Source: Cupriavidus oxalaticus (GTDB lineage Bacteria; Pseudomonadota; Gammaproteobacteria; Burkholderiales; Burkholderiaceae). From it: 64,000 nucleotides of DNA. Position numbers and translations under genes: made by a program. The stretch lies in NCBI RefSeq assembly GCF_004768545.1, contig NZ_CP038634.1, positions 1 through 64,000 on the forward strand, in the 5' to 3' direction. Of the stretch, positions 27,900 to 35,108 are shown in pieces (positions within the stretch are counted from its first letter, which is position 1; every line of letters begins with the position of its first letter). The notes under the pieces are model-generated. The model had not been told where the DNA came from. It saw only the letters and a list, made by a program, of their open reading frames with translations, and did not search any database.

Positions 27900-28447
27900 G
27901 TATGAAAGTCATCCTTACGTCCATTCCGGACGTCCTGATCATCGAGCCCAAAGTATTCGGTGATGATCGCGGCTTCTTTTCTGAGAGCTTTAATGCCAGG
28001 CAATTTGAAGAGGCAACGGGTGTAAAGCGGACGTTCGTGCAGGACAATCATTCTCGGTCTGCCCGCAATGTGCTCCGGGGCCTGCACTACCAGATCCAGC
28101 ATCCACAGGGAAAACTTGTCCGTGTTGTGGTCGGTGAGGTGTTTGACGTAGCTGTGGACTTGCGCCAGACTTCGCCGACGTACGGAGAGTGGGTAGGCGT
28201 CACCCTGTCGGCGGAAAACAAACGCCAATTGTGGGTGCCGGAAGGTTTCGCTCACGGCTTTGTAGTGACTTCAGAGTCCGCGGAATTTCTCTACAAGACG
28301 ACCGACTACTGGTATCCCCAGCACGAGCGGAGCTTGCTCTGGAACGACTCAGACGTCGGCATTGATTGGCCGATTGAGGGGCAACCGATCCTTGCGGCCA
28401 AGGATGCCGCGGGGAAGCGGCTAACTGAGGCCGAATCGTTCTGCTAG
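27896..28447 (+). CDS. rmlC: dTDP-4-dehydrorhamnose 3,5-epimerase RmlC
   Basis: Cupin epimerase converting dTDP-4-keto-6-deoxyglucose to dTDP-4-keto-L-rhamnose. It has 183 residues with [34 protein letters not shown] (catalytic His region), [28 protein letters not shown] and YKTTDYW. Two ATG codons (27896 and 27902) are possible. The first creates the ATGA overlap with rmlA. It is the last gene of the rml operon. Confidence 0.95.
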   Translation: MSMKVILTSIPDVLIIEPKVFGDDRGFFSESFNARQFEEATGVKRTFVQDNHSRSARNVLRGLHYQIQHPQGKLVRVVVGEVFDVAVDLRQTSPTYGEWVGVTLSAENKRQLWVPEGFAHGFVVTSESAEFLYKTTDYWYPQHERSLLWNDSDVGIDWPIEGQPILAAKDAAGKRLTEAESFC

Positions 28448-28622
28448 CTGACTTCATTTGCAATCGAATATTGGGAGCTTGTCCCGATAAATCTGCAATA
28501 GCGGTGGGGACTGCCGGCGACAAGCTAGATGTGCCGCCGGCGTTAGCTTGCGGGGCGGACACTTTCACTGAGAGCCTACCACCTACGGCGGCTCGCACTT
28601 GGCCTGTCTGGGAACTCCTTGT

Positions 28623-28718
28623 TTATATGTGCTCGTCGTTCCAATCTTGCGCCGCAGACTCGACAAGGATTGCGGCAAGGGCAACAACAGTCAATAGAAC
28701 AAGGCCGAGCATTAGCAT
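28623..28718 (-). CDS. Candidate 31-residue single-TM small protein
   Basis: A short ORF starting MLMLGLVLLTVVALAAIL and ending QDWNDEHI. One hydrophobic helix is followed by an acidic tail. A good Shine-Dalgarno (AAAGGA, 5 bases before the ATG) supports translation. It is antisense to no annotated gene. It matches no family I recognise. The combination of a well-placed ribosome site and a clean membrane helix is unlikely by chance, but a sequence this short cannot be firm. Confidence 0.42.
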   Translation of the reverse strand: MLMLGLVLLTVVALAAILVESAAQDWNDEHI

Positions 28719-28842
28719 GCGAGTCCTTTCGCGAGCCGGTACGGCTCTGTATGCTATTCAACGCCGGTCGGATACCCTGGATAAATTGGGGGAAACCCGT
28801 GTCGCGCGGAGTCTCCCGAATTTATGGGTTTTCATGAAAATG

Positions 28843-28876
28843 CCCGCGCTCATCGCATCGCGGGTTCGTTTGTTTC
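28843..28876 (+). terminator. Possible terminator after the rml operon
   Basis: Arms CCCGCG (28843-28848) and CGCGGG (28859-28864) with a 10-base loop, followed by TTCGTTTGTTTC. The stem is short and the T-run interrupted, and it lies about 400 bp beyond rmlC, so only weak support. Confidence 0.3.
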
Positions 28877-29082
28877 AAAACAGCAACAATCGAACGCTAC
28901 CATTGACGTGCTGGATTGTTCTGCAGGCTAACCGGCTGCTATAAGGGCGAACAGTCGTTATACTACTTCAGCGCTTGGTTCCCGCAGTTCCCGTCTTGCG
29001 CCCCGGAAAGCAGGGCCCTCGTACACCTCCGCTGCACCTCAGCCCCCAACGTCCCCATTCGTCACCATCGCCCCCGCTCGCC

Positions 29083-29424
29083 ATGAGAGAACGCATCGCC
29101 GGCTTCCTGCTGATGATTTTTATTGTCCCGCTAGCCGTCCTCGGATACCTGCTGATCGTCTACATCGGCTTCTTCGGCAAGACCGAACGCGGCCGTGCCG
29201 GCGTGCGCGCGCTGGATCATTTCGTCAATGCGACGCTGCTCAACGGCTATGCCTGGGAGTCGGTGTCGTCGCACGCTTGGCGCGAGCAGCACCGCTGGTG
29301 GGCGCGCTTCATCATCTGGTTCACTGACAAGTTCCAGCAGGACCACTGCCGCCGTGCCAACAAGCGTGAGCAGCCAATCGTGGACCTGGTGCTGAAGAAG
29401 AACCTGCACCACCGGACGCAATGA
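29083..29424 (+). CDS. Small inner-membrane protein of unknown function
   Basis: A 113-residue protein with one N-terminal TM (LLMIFIVPLAVLGYLLIVYIGFF region, residues about 7-29) and a basic, Trp/His-containing cytoplasmic remainder. The ATG at 29083 starts the hydrophobic segment. The upstream in-frame extension to 28975 is Pro/Ser-rich and lacks a ribosome site. No family is recognised. Its stop overlaps the start of the alpha/beta-hydrolase-like gene (ATGA), so it is part of a three-gene unit ending in a P450. Confidence 0.7.
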   Translation: MRERIAGFLLMIFIVPLAVLGYLLIVYIGFFGKTERGRAGVRALDHFVNATLLNGYAWESVSSHAWREQHRWWARFIIWFTDKFQQDHCRRANKREQPIVDLVLKKNLHHRTQ

Positions 29425-30602
29425 TGGGTGCGGCGGTTCAGCAGACGGCTGCGCAAGTCGTGTCCAGCGAGGTGAAGCGTCGCAAGGTCTATTACGTCAG
29501 CGGTTTCGATCCGCGCGGCGCGTCGTACTATCACCGCTTGTATCGCGAGGAGTCGGTCAAGCAAGCCGTGCATCATGGCGGGACGGTCAGCGTGGGTGCG
29601 CGGAGCAAGCTGGGCGAGCACGTGAGCGCGTGGACCGTGGACAGTGAGTGGGACGGGCATTCGGTGTCGACGCAATACCAGTTCCTGCATTGGGACGATC
29701 TGGTGCGCAGGCATTGGGAACCCAGTTTGCCTAAACTGGTGTTCTCGACCTTGGGCAGGTATGTGCGCTATATCGGATGTGGCGCATTTGGCCGGCTCAG
29801 CAAGACATTCCGCGGGCCTTTCTACAGTGCGCTGTATCCGCTCGTCTACTTGTTGCTGCTGGTGCTGCTGTCGGCCGGTTGTGGCGCCGGAACCAAGGCG
29901 CTGCTGTCGGCCGTTGGCGGCAATGCGTGGTTCGCGTTGGCGGGAGGCATTGCTGCCGGCGCTGCGCTGTTTAGCGGTGGCATTGCGCTGGCGAACCGGC
30001 TGGCGGTGTTCTGGCTGCTGCAGATCTACCGCTTTGTGCAGGGGTGGGGCGAGCGTGAGCCGGAGGACGTCAAGGCCCGGATCGCGGCGTTTGCCGAATG
30101 GATCCGCCAGGACCTGGAAGCGTCTCCGTGCGACGAGGCATTGGTAGTCGGCCACAGTGTCGGTTCGATCGTCGGCGTGTCGCTTGCGGCACGGCTGGTT
30201 GAGGTGCTTGCGCCTGTGCAGCGCCGCCAGGTTACTTTGGTCACGCTGGGCCAGTGCATTCCGCTGCTTGGCCTAATGCCAAGCGCAAAGGCCTTCCGGC
30301 ACGATCTCAAGCGCCTTTCCGAAGAGCGCGACATGCAATGGCTCGACATGAACGCGCGCGCTGATTCGCTTTGCTTCTCGCAAGCCAATCCGCTGGACAT
30401 CACCGGCATTGCCGGTGCGGGCGTCGGCCGTCCGACCGCGCAAGTGGTGCGCCCCTTCCGCATGTTCAGCAAGCAGGACTACGCCCGCATGAAGCGGAGC
30501 AAGCAGCGCCTACATTTCCAGTACCTGATGGCAAGCGCCTTGCCGAATGAGTACGACTATTTCCGGATGACGGCAGGTCCGAACCGTATCCAGCCTTATT
30601 GA
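29421..30602 (+). CDS. Membrane protein with alpha/beta-hydrolase-like domain
   Basis: A 393-residue protein. After an N-terminal region (KVYYVSGFDPRGASYYHRLY, a block typical of this uncharacterised family) come two hydrophobic segments around residues 135-200 (YPLVYLLLLVLLSAG and WFALAGGIAAGAALFSGG). The C-terminal half carries ALVVGHSVGSIVGVSLAARL, a GHSxGS nucleophile elbow of alpha/beta hydrolases or lipases. Function is unknown; a membrane-anchored lipase or esterase is plausible. Both ends abut or overlap neighbours, implying a common pathway with the downstream P450. Confidence 0.72.
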   Translation: MMGAAVQQTAAQVVSSEVKRRKVYYVSGFDPRGASYYHRLYREESVKQAVHHGGTVSVGARSKLGEHVSAWTVDSEWDGHSVSTQYQFLHWDDLVRRHWEPSLPKLVFSTLGRYVRYIGCGAFGRLSKTFRGPFYSALYPLVYLLLLVLLSAGCGAGTKALLSAVGGNAWFALAGGIAAGAALFSGGIALANRLAVFWLLQIYRFVQGWGEREPEDVKARIAAFAEWIRQDLEASPCDEALVVGHSVGSIVGVSLAARLVEVLAPVQRRQVTLVTLGQCIPLLGLMPSAKAFRHDLKRLSEERDMQWLDMNARADSLCFSQANPLDITGIAGAGVGRPTAQVVRPFRMFSKQDYARMKRSKQRLHFQYLMASALPNEYDYFRMTAGPNRIQPY

Positions 30603-30619
30603 TTTTGCCCCCCATTGCA

Positions 30620-31981
30620 ATGAATTTCCAGCCGCCTTACCCAAAGCCGCACACGCGCAAGAGCTCGTTCCTGTTGCGCTTCCTGCGTGGCTGGAACTCG
30701 TGGATCGACGTGCTGTTCGAGCGCAGCTATTCGATGAAGATGGGCAAGATCTCGCAGCCCGGCATGGACATCTTTATGGTGAACGATGCCGACTGGGTGC
30801 GCAAGATCCTGGGCGATACGCACGAGTATCCCAAGCACAAGCTGATGCATCGGATGCTGGAGCCGCTGCTGGGCACCAGCATTTTCACGACCAACGGCAA
30901 GGTATGGGAGCGGCAGCGCCGGCTGGTGGAGCCGGCGTTCGCGCAGGCGCGGCTGAAGCTGGTGTTTTCGCTGATGGCCGATTCGGTGGCGGGGATGACG
31001 CGGCGGCTGGATGCGGTGGCGGACGGGCGGTCGTATGAGGTGGACGGCGAGATGACGTACGTGACCGCCGACATCATTTTCCGGACGATCCTGTCGGAAA
31101 ACCTGGAGGAATCCGCGGCGAAGGAAATCTACGACGCGTTCCTGGAATTCCAGCATCACGCGCAGCGGGCGATGATCCTGATGATCTATCGGCTGCCTCC
31201 GGTGATCTCTGCGTGGAGGAGCAAGCGCGCGGCCAAGAAGATCCGTGTGATCCTGTCAGAGATCATTGCGCGGCGGCTGGCCGAGCGAGACAGCGGGCAG
31301 GGGAGTGCAAAGCAGGACATCCTGGCCGGCATGATGGACGCGGTCGATCCGGTCAACGGCGACCGCTTCACCTATGAAGAGCTGGTCGACCAGGTTTGCA
31401 TGCTGTTCCTGGCCGGCCATGAGACGTCCGCCAGTGCGCTGACGTGGGCGCTTTACTTGATCTCGCAATGCCCGCACCTGCAGGACAAGATGCTTGCCGA
31501 GATCCAGGAGGCCGTCGGTGATCGCGATTTCGAGCTGAGCGACATCAAGAGCCTGCCGGCGGTCGGCAATGTGTTCCGCGAGACGCTGCGGCTGTATCCG
31601 CCGGTCGGGTTCTTCGTGCGCGAGGCGGCGCAGTCGCAATGCATTCGCGACAAGTCGGTGAAGGAGGGCTCGCCGATCCTGATTTCGCCGTGGCTGCTGC
31701 ACCGGCATCGTACGCTGTGGGAGCGGCCGGACGAGTTCGATCCCGACCGCTTCGATACGCAGGCCGGCAAGGAGTCGTCGAAGTGCGCGTATATCCCGTT
31801 CAGCAAGGGGCCGCGGGTATGCATCGGCGCCGCCTATGCCACGCAGGAAGCGGTGCTGATCCTCGCCAGCATCGTGCGCCGCTATCGTGTCGAAGCGGAC
31901 CCTGGCCATGTGCCGAAGGTGGTGGGACGCGTGACGATCCGATCCGGCAACGGCGTCAGGGTCCGCCTGCATCGCCGCTGA
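30620..31981 (+). CDS. Cytochrome P450
   Basis: Heme-thiolate monooxygenase of 453 residues. Motifs are the I-helix oxygen-binding FLAGHETSASAL, the K-helix ETLRLYPP (ExxR), PERF-like region RPDEFDPDRF and heme loop FSKGPRVCIGAAYA with Cys401 as axial ligand. The N-terminal WERQRRLVEPAF is the C-helix WxxxR block. No TM anchor, so it is a soluble bacterial enzyme, with the closest overall style being CYP4/CYP102-like fatty-acid hydroxylases. The ATG at 30620 is preferred over a TTG at 30599 that overlaps the previous stop. No ferredoxin partner is adjacent. A lipid substrate is a guess from its hydrolase neighbour. Confidence 0.9.
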   Translation: MNFQPPYPKPHTRKSSFLLRFLRGWNSWIDVLFERSYSMKMGKISQPGMDIFMVNDADWVRKILGDTHEYPKHKLMHRMLEPLLGTSIFTTNGKVWERQRRLVEPAFAQARLKLVFSLMADSVAGMTRRLDAVADGRSYEVDGEMTYVTADIIFRTILSENLEESAAKEIYDAFLEFQHHAQRAMILMIYRLPPVISAWRSKRAAKKIRVILSEIIARRLAERDSGQGSAKQDILAGMMDAVDPVNGDRFTYEELVDQVCMLFLAGHETSASALTWALYLISQCPHLQDKMLAEIQEAVGDRDFELSDIKSLPAVGNVFRETLRLYPPVGFFVREAAQSQCIRDKSVKEGSPILISPWLLHRHRTLWERPDEFDPDRFDTQAGKESSKCAYIPFSKGPRVCIGAAYATQEAVLILASIVRRYRVEADPGHVPKVVGRVTIRSGNGVRVRLHRR

Positions 31982-32005
31982 CCGGCGCGCCGCCGTAACC
32001 GGCCG

Positions 32006-33058
32006 CTAGAACCCGCTGATGCGCAGCCCGATCGAGAACAACGCAAATGACCGGTCCAGCTTGCTGGCCGTGACCGGGTTGTAGAGCATCGGCACATATC
32101 CCATCAGGCTGTTCTGCACGCCCTGGCCGCGCAAGAATACGTCTACGTAGCGATTGATCGCGTACGACGCCTGCAGCACGATGGTCTGGTTGAACTGCGA
32201 CTTGGGCGCGCCATAGGCGGTATAGCGGTCGTCCAGTTCGCGGAAGAAGTACTGCGCGTGGTAGCCGGCCACCAGGCTCCACGCCCCATAGCGCCACCGC
32301 CACGAGCCGCCGGCGCCGATGAATGCGCCGTCGTCATTGAAGCCCTCGCCCGCGTCCAGGCCGATCTGCCCGGCGTTCATGCGGAAGCCGCCGCTGGAGA
32401 TGGTGGCGCGGCCGACCCGGCATGGCGCCGCAAGCGTGCCGAGGGCCATGTTATCGGCGCCGACCCTGACGTTGTACAGGCAGGAGCCCTGTTTCAGCGT
32501 GCCCTCGATATCGCCGGCGCGAACCCAGCTGTAGCCGGCGCTGAGGAAGCCTGTCAGGAAGTGGTTGGTCCAGGGCTGGCCTGTGTAGATCACGTCGGCC
32601 TGTACTTGCGTATCGTTCGGGTGCGCGATGGTGAAATCGCTGAACTTGCCGGACGAGGCGGAGCCGCTCTTGCTGAGGCTGCCGGTGTAGTTGCCCCACG
32701 CGGACAGGCGCAGGGTCAGCTTGCGGCCTGCATCGGGCGTCGTGACGAGGCCATAGCTGGTGGACGCCAGCCAGCTGTCGATGCCGGCGGAATCGTCGCC
32801 ATACGTGACGTGCCGGCGCCAGTATCCCGCCTCCAGCGACCACGCGGGCGATAACTTGTAGCCCGTGCGGAAATGCCCGCCCTGGTAATGGCCGCCTGCG
32901 TCATAGGCCGCTTCCGCGAAGAACCCCCGCGCTGATGGAACCACCGGTTCCGCGCTCAGCAGTGCATCCTCCATGGCGCCGTGCGCCGTTCCCCATGGCG
33001 CCAGCATCATGGCACCGATACAGATTGCAGTGAGCCTGCGCTGCGTGTTGGCGGCCAT
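32006..33058 (-). CDS. Putative outer-membrane beta-barrel protein
   Basis: A 350-residue exported protein with a signal peptide (AICIGAMMLAPWGTAHGA) and alternating amphipathic beta-strand pattern throughout, rich in Tyr, Trp and Gly. It ends in a terminal Phe (FSIGLRISGF), the usual signal for barrel assembly. The family is not identified; BcsS-like barrels are one possibility. It lies head-to-head with a regulator remnant and then yqjI, so metal-dependent regulation is possible. A degraded paralogue of its C-terminus lies at 34170-34275. Confidence 0.7.
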   Translation of the reverse strand: MAANTQRRLTAICIGAMMLAPWGTAHGAMEDALLSAEPVVPSARGFFAEAAYDAGGHYQGGHFRTGYKLSPAWSLEAGYWRRHVTYGDDSAGIDSWLASTSYGLVTTPDAGRKLTLRLSAWGNYTGSLSKSGSASSGKFSDFTIAHPNDTQVQADVIYTGQPWTNHFLTGFLSAGYSWVRAGDIEGTLKQGSCLYNVRVGADNMALGTLAAPCRVGRATISSGGFRMNAGQIGLDAGEGFNDDGAFIGAGGSWRWRYGAWSLVAGYHAQYFFRELDDRYTAYGAPKSQFNQTIVLQASYAINRYVDVFLRGQGVQNSLMGYVPMLYNPVTASKLDRSFALFSIGLRISGF

Positions 33059-33235
33059 GCTGTTTCCCCGGTAGCACTTGTTGTTCTTGAATCCATCTCT
33101 GTGCGGACACCGCAGCGTCTGTCGCGCTGCTTGGCGTTAAATGAATGTTGGAAAGCGGAGCGGGGACAATCAACGTGACTTGGTGCGGTATCGCACTCAT
33201 TCGCCTCTGACGGCGCAGTAGGAGTTACAGCAGCC

Positions 33236-33362
33236 ATGCGCTCCGCTTCGCACCTGATGCGTCACGCAATCATTAATTGGGGAAATCTTGACGACGACGG
33301 CTTCAGCGGGCCGCACCGATGGCTTTGACAACGAAGGCTCGCGCCGCGGCCGCAAGTTCAGG
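33236..33362 (+). pseudogene. Remnant of a second yqjI 5' end
   Basis: Begins with ATG and reads MRSASHLMRHAIINWGN-LDDDGFSG, then shifts frame and continues GFDNEGSRRGRKF. The intact yqjI at 34398-34535 reads MRLAPHPMRH...RDDDGFSGGGPGGFDNEGWRRGRKF. The match is clear at both DNA and protein level over about 125 bp and stops abruptly at AAGTTCAG. An AGGAG ribosome site still precedes the ATG. The wHTH part of the gene is missing. An inverted repeat GAAGTGCC/GGCACTTC (33370-33392) lies at the break. Confidence 0.75.
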
Positions 33363-33522
33363 GCTCAGGGAAGTGCCGCTGACTGGCACTTCGATGCTGT
33401 GGCTGCCTGCGCCCAATTTTTGCGAATGTGCTCATACTGGCCGGCAGAGCCTTTCGCCATACTGGTCACGTCGCTGCCATCGTAGTGACCGGGTTTAGCA
33501 GCCCGAGTGAAAAGGCCGGACG

Positions 33523-33660
33523 ACCGCCTTCTGGCGGTATTCTTACGTCCGTCGTGCCTGCGCACGCCCCTTTCATGGGCGGGCCTGGCAGGGGAGCCCT
33601 CGGGCTCGCCGGTTCCTTTTCTCGGTCTGCTAACCCTGCCTTGCGCCCGCCCACCCCGAT
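33523..33660 (+). ncRNA. Candidate C4-type antisense RNA (phage/satellite immunity RNA)
   Basis: A compact series of hairpins without coding sense: ACCGCC/GGCGGT (33523-33538), CGTGC/GCACG (33553-33566), CGCCC-CTTTCAT-GGGCG (33565-33581) and GAGCCC-TC-GGGCTC (33594-33607). This resembles, from memory, the C4/CI RNA family of phages P1, P7 and P4, which blocks the ribosome site of a downstream leader ORF. Two loop sequences are complementary to the downstream Shine-Dalgarno region. CCCTTTCAT (33568-33576) pairs with ATGAAAAGGG (33689-33698) with one bulge, and CCTTTTC (33615-33621) pairs with GAAAAGG (33691-33697). The exact 5' and 3' ends are not determined. Confidence 0.5.
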
Positions 33661-33708
33661 TAGCAGCGGGGAGCGGGACTGAAACCGTATGAAAAGGGAG
33701 GCCGTTCC

Positions 33709-33810
33709 ATGATCCAGTCTTTGCTTGCCCATACTGGGCGATTGGCATTTTCACGCACCTGCACAATGCACCAGAGCGCGCCCGCGCATGCGGAGGTGCA
33801 CCATGTATAG
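33709..33810 (+). CDS. 33-residue leader ORF coupled to the downstream small gene
   Basis: The ATG at 33709 follows a strong GGGAGG (33696-33701) by 7 bases. The ORF reads MIQSLLAHTGRLAFSRT and ends with TAG at 33808-33810, six bases past the start codon of the next ORF (33803). Such a leader, with its ribosome site targeted by an upstream antisense RNA and its end overlapping the effector gene, is the arrangement used in P1/P4-type C4 immunity circuits. The peptide itself has no recognised function. Confidence 0.45.
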   Translation: MIQSLLAHTGRLAFSRTCTMHQSAPAHAEVHHV

Positions 33811-34093
33811 CCATAGCCATCACGGCATTACAGCGGAACACAATGGTGTCGACATGCTCGTGACCGCCCACAGCCAGGGCGAAAATCCTCTGAGCCTTGC
33901 AGCAGAACGCGCGGCCCAGCTTCATGGCTTGTTATTGATGGCCAGCGACTATGGGGCCTCGGGCGAGAATTTAAGCGCCCTTAACCAGCAGACTTGGGAG
34001 AGCCTGCTTTCCCTTGCAGCCAAGCTGGCCCATGAGACTGAGGTGTTGAGTGAGTTGGCCTTGGTACATGGCGCGGCATTGCTGCGCGACTAA
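33803..34093 (+). CDS. 96-residue hypothetical protein of the C4-RNA cassette
   Basis: Starts MYSHSHHGITAEHNG with GGAGGT 5 bases upstream. It is a largely helical, Leu/Ala-rich protein (SLAAERAAQLHGLLLMAS, LLSLAAKLAHETEVLSEL) with no signal peptide. I do not recognise the family with confidence. The layout loosely recalls small DUF3077-type proteins that accompany similar elements in pseudomonads. It lies between the two remnants of a duplicated gene pair, downstream of the candidate antisense RNA, and may be the regulated effector of a phage-satellite fragment. Confidence 0.6.
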   Translation: MYSHSHHGITAEHNGVDMLVTAHSQGENPLSLAAERAAQLHGLLLMASDYGASGENLSALNQQTWESLLSLAAKLAHETEVLSELALVHGAALLRD

Positions 34094-34169
34094 TGTCGCG
34101 GGTGGCCGCGGCATTCCGCAGCTGCCGAGCAACCCGGCCCTGCAGAGTGGCACAGGCGGGGCCATATCT

Positions 34170-34275
34170 GGAAGCCGTTGAGGCGCAGCCCAATCGTTAT
34201 CAGGCCATATGACCGGCCCCGTCGACTCGCGGTCACGGGGTTGTAGAGCTCGGCACATGGCCAATAAGCGGGTTG
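34170..34275 (-). pseudogene. Remnant of a second outer-membrane barrel gene (3' end)
   Basis: On the minus strand this segment reads LYNPVTASRRGRSYGLITIG then LRLNGF after one frameshift. The intact barrel gene at 32006 ends LYNPVTASKLDRSFALFSIG then LRISGF. The DNA match runs about 100 bp, including the sequence around the former stop codon (now CAG). Everything upstream of the last 30-odd codons is gone. It lies immediately before the yqjI operator, exactly where the barrel gene would stand in a second barrel-yqjI unit. Confidence 0.72.
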
Positions 34276-34280
34276 ACTTT

Positions 34281-34321
34281 AGATCGTACGATATATATCG
34301 TACGATCTATCTAACGATATA
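34281..34321 (+). promoter_or_regulatory. Operator region of yqjI: perfect 28-bp palindrome plus overlapping dyad
   Basis: 34281-34308 is a perfect 28-bp palindrome whose half-site is AGATCGTACGATAT. A second dyad overlaps it: TATATCGT (34294-34301) and ACGATATA (34314-34321). A -35-like TTGACT (34273-34278) stands just upstream, so a bound protein would cover the promoter. Because PadR/YqjI proteins bind inverted repeats and repress themselves, this is most simply the autoregulatory site for YqjI. No similar palindrome survives before the remnant copy at 33236. Confidence 0.7.
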
Positions 34322-34331
34322 CGCATTGCTT

Positions 34332-35030
34332 ATGCGCCACCATGCTCATCACCAAAGCCACCCACACGCCTCTCACGGCACGGTACGAGAAGCATTCATG
34401 CGACTCGCTCCGCACCCCATGCGCCACGCCATGGGCCGAGGCGGCGCCGGCTTCTGGGGCAACCGAGACGACGACGGCTTCAGTGGCGGCGGTCCCGGCG
34501 GCTTCGACAATGAAGGCTGGCGCCGCGGCCGCAAGTTCAGCGCCGACGACCTGCAGCTGCTGCTGCTCAGCCTGCTCGAAGAAAAACCCAGCCACGGCTA
34601 CGAGCTGATCAAGGCGCTCGAAACCCGCACCAACGGCTTCTACAAGCCGAGCCCCGGCGTGGTGTACCCCGCGCTGACCTACCTAGAAGAAGTCGGCTAC
34701 GCCACCGTCGATACCGAAGGCAACAAGAAGCGCTACCAGTTGTCCGAAGCCGGCAACCTGCATCTCGCTGCCAACCGCGAGCGTGTCGATGTGATGGTGG
34801 CGAAGCTGCGCCATGTGGCCCGCAAGATGGAGTGGATGCGCCGGGCCATGAGCGGCGAGCCGCAGCCGGAACCGGAGCAGGGCGGCTGGCTGCCCGAGCT
34901 GATGCAGGCGCGTGGCGCGCTCAAGCGCGCCATGGTGATGCGCAGCGAAGCCGGCGCCGACGAGCAGCGCCGCATTGCCGCGATCCTGATGCGCGCAGCG
35001 GCCGAGATCGAAGCCGGCCCCCAGGCCTGA
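34332..35030 (+). CDS. yqjI: PadR-family metal-responsive regulator YqjI
   Basis: A 232-residue repressor. The PadR winged helix spans about residues 68-150 (LLLSLLEEKPSHGYELIKAL, GFYKPSPGVVYPALTYLEEVG, KKRYQLSEAG), followed by a helical dimerisation part. The N-terminus is His-rich (MRHHAHHQSHPHASH), like the nickel-sensing extension of E. coli YqjI. That favours the ATG at 34332, although 34398 is also possible and is the start implied by the remnant copy. The gene is followed by yqjH, the known target of YqjI in E. coli. A palindromic operator precedes it. Repression relieved by nickel is inferred from the family. Confidence 0.87.
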   Translation: MRHHAHHQSHPHASHGTVREAFMRLAPHPMRHAMGRGGAGFWGNRDDDGFSGGGPGGFDNEGWRRGRKFSADDLQLLLLSLLEEKPSHGYELIKALETRTNGFYKPSPGVVYPALTYLEEVGYATVDTEGNKKRYQLSEAGNLHLAANRERVDVMVAKLRHVARKMEWMRRAMSGEPQPEPEQGGWLPELMQARGALKRAMVMRSEAGADEQRRIAAILMRAAAEIEAGPQA

Positions 35031-35108
35031 GCCGTGGCGCTGACGCTGGCATCTGCCATCGGCAACCGGGCCCGGCAAATGCAGGGCCTGCAACCAAGGA
35101 ATTCCTCT

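Larger units (their letters stand above)
28448..29082. other. 635-bp intergenic region downstream of rmlC
   Basis: The plus-strand frames here (for example 28471-28944) have poor codon character and no ribosome site. The region holds an inverted repeat CAAGCTA...TAGCTTG (about 28524-28551), a small minus-strand ORF (28623-28718), a hairpin followed by T-rich sequence (28843-28876) and the leader of the next operon. GC is lower than average from about 28620 to 28930. Confidence 0.5.

Noticed and set aside
28471..28944. A 157-codon plus-strand frame after rmlC
   Set aside because: It has no ribosome site and poor codon character, and it is crossed by a more convincing short minus-strand ORF.
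33236..33700. 33725-34093 and neighbouring frames as one larger gene including the 33288-33485 frame
   Set aside because: The frames are out of phase and separated by stops and hairpins. The 33288-33485 frame is explained as the frameshifted yqjI remnant.
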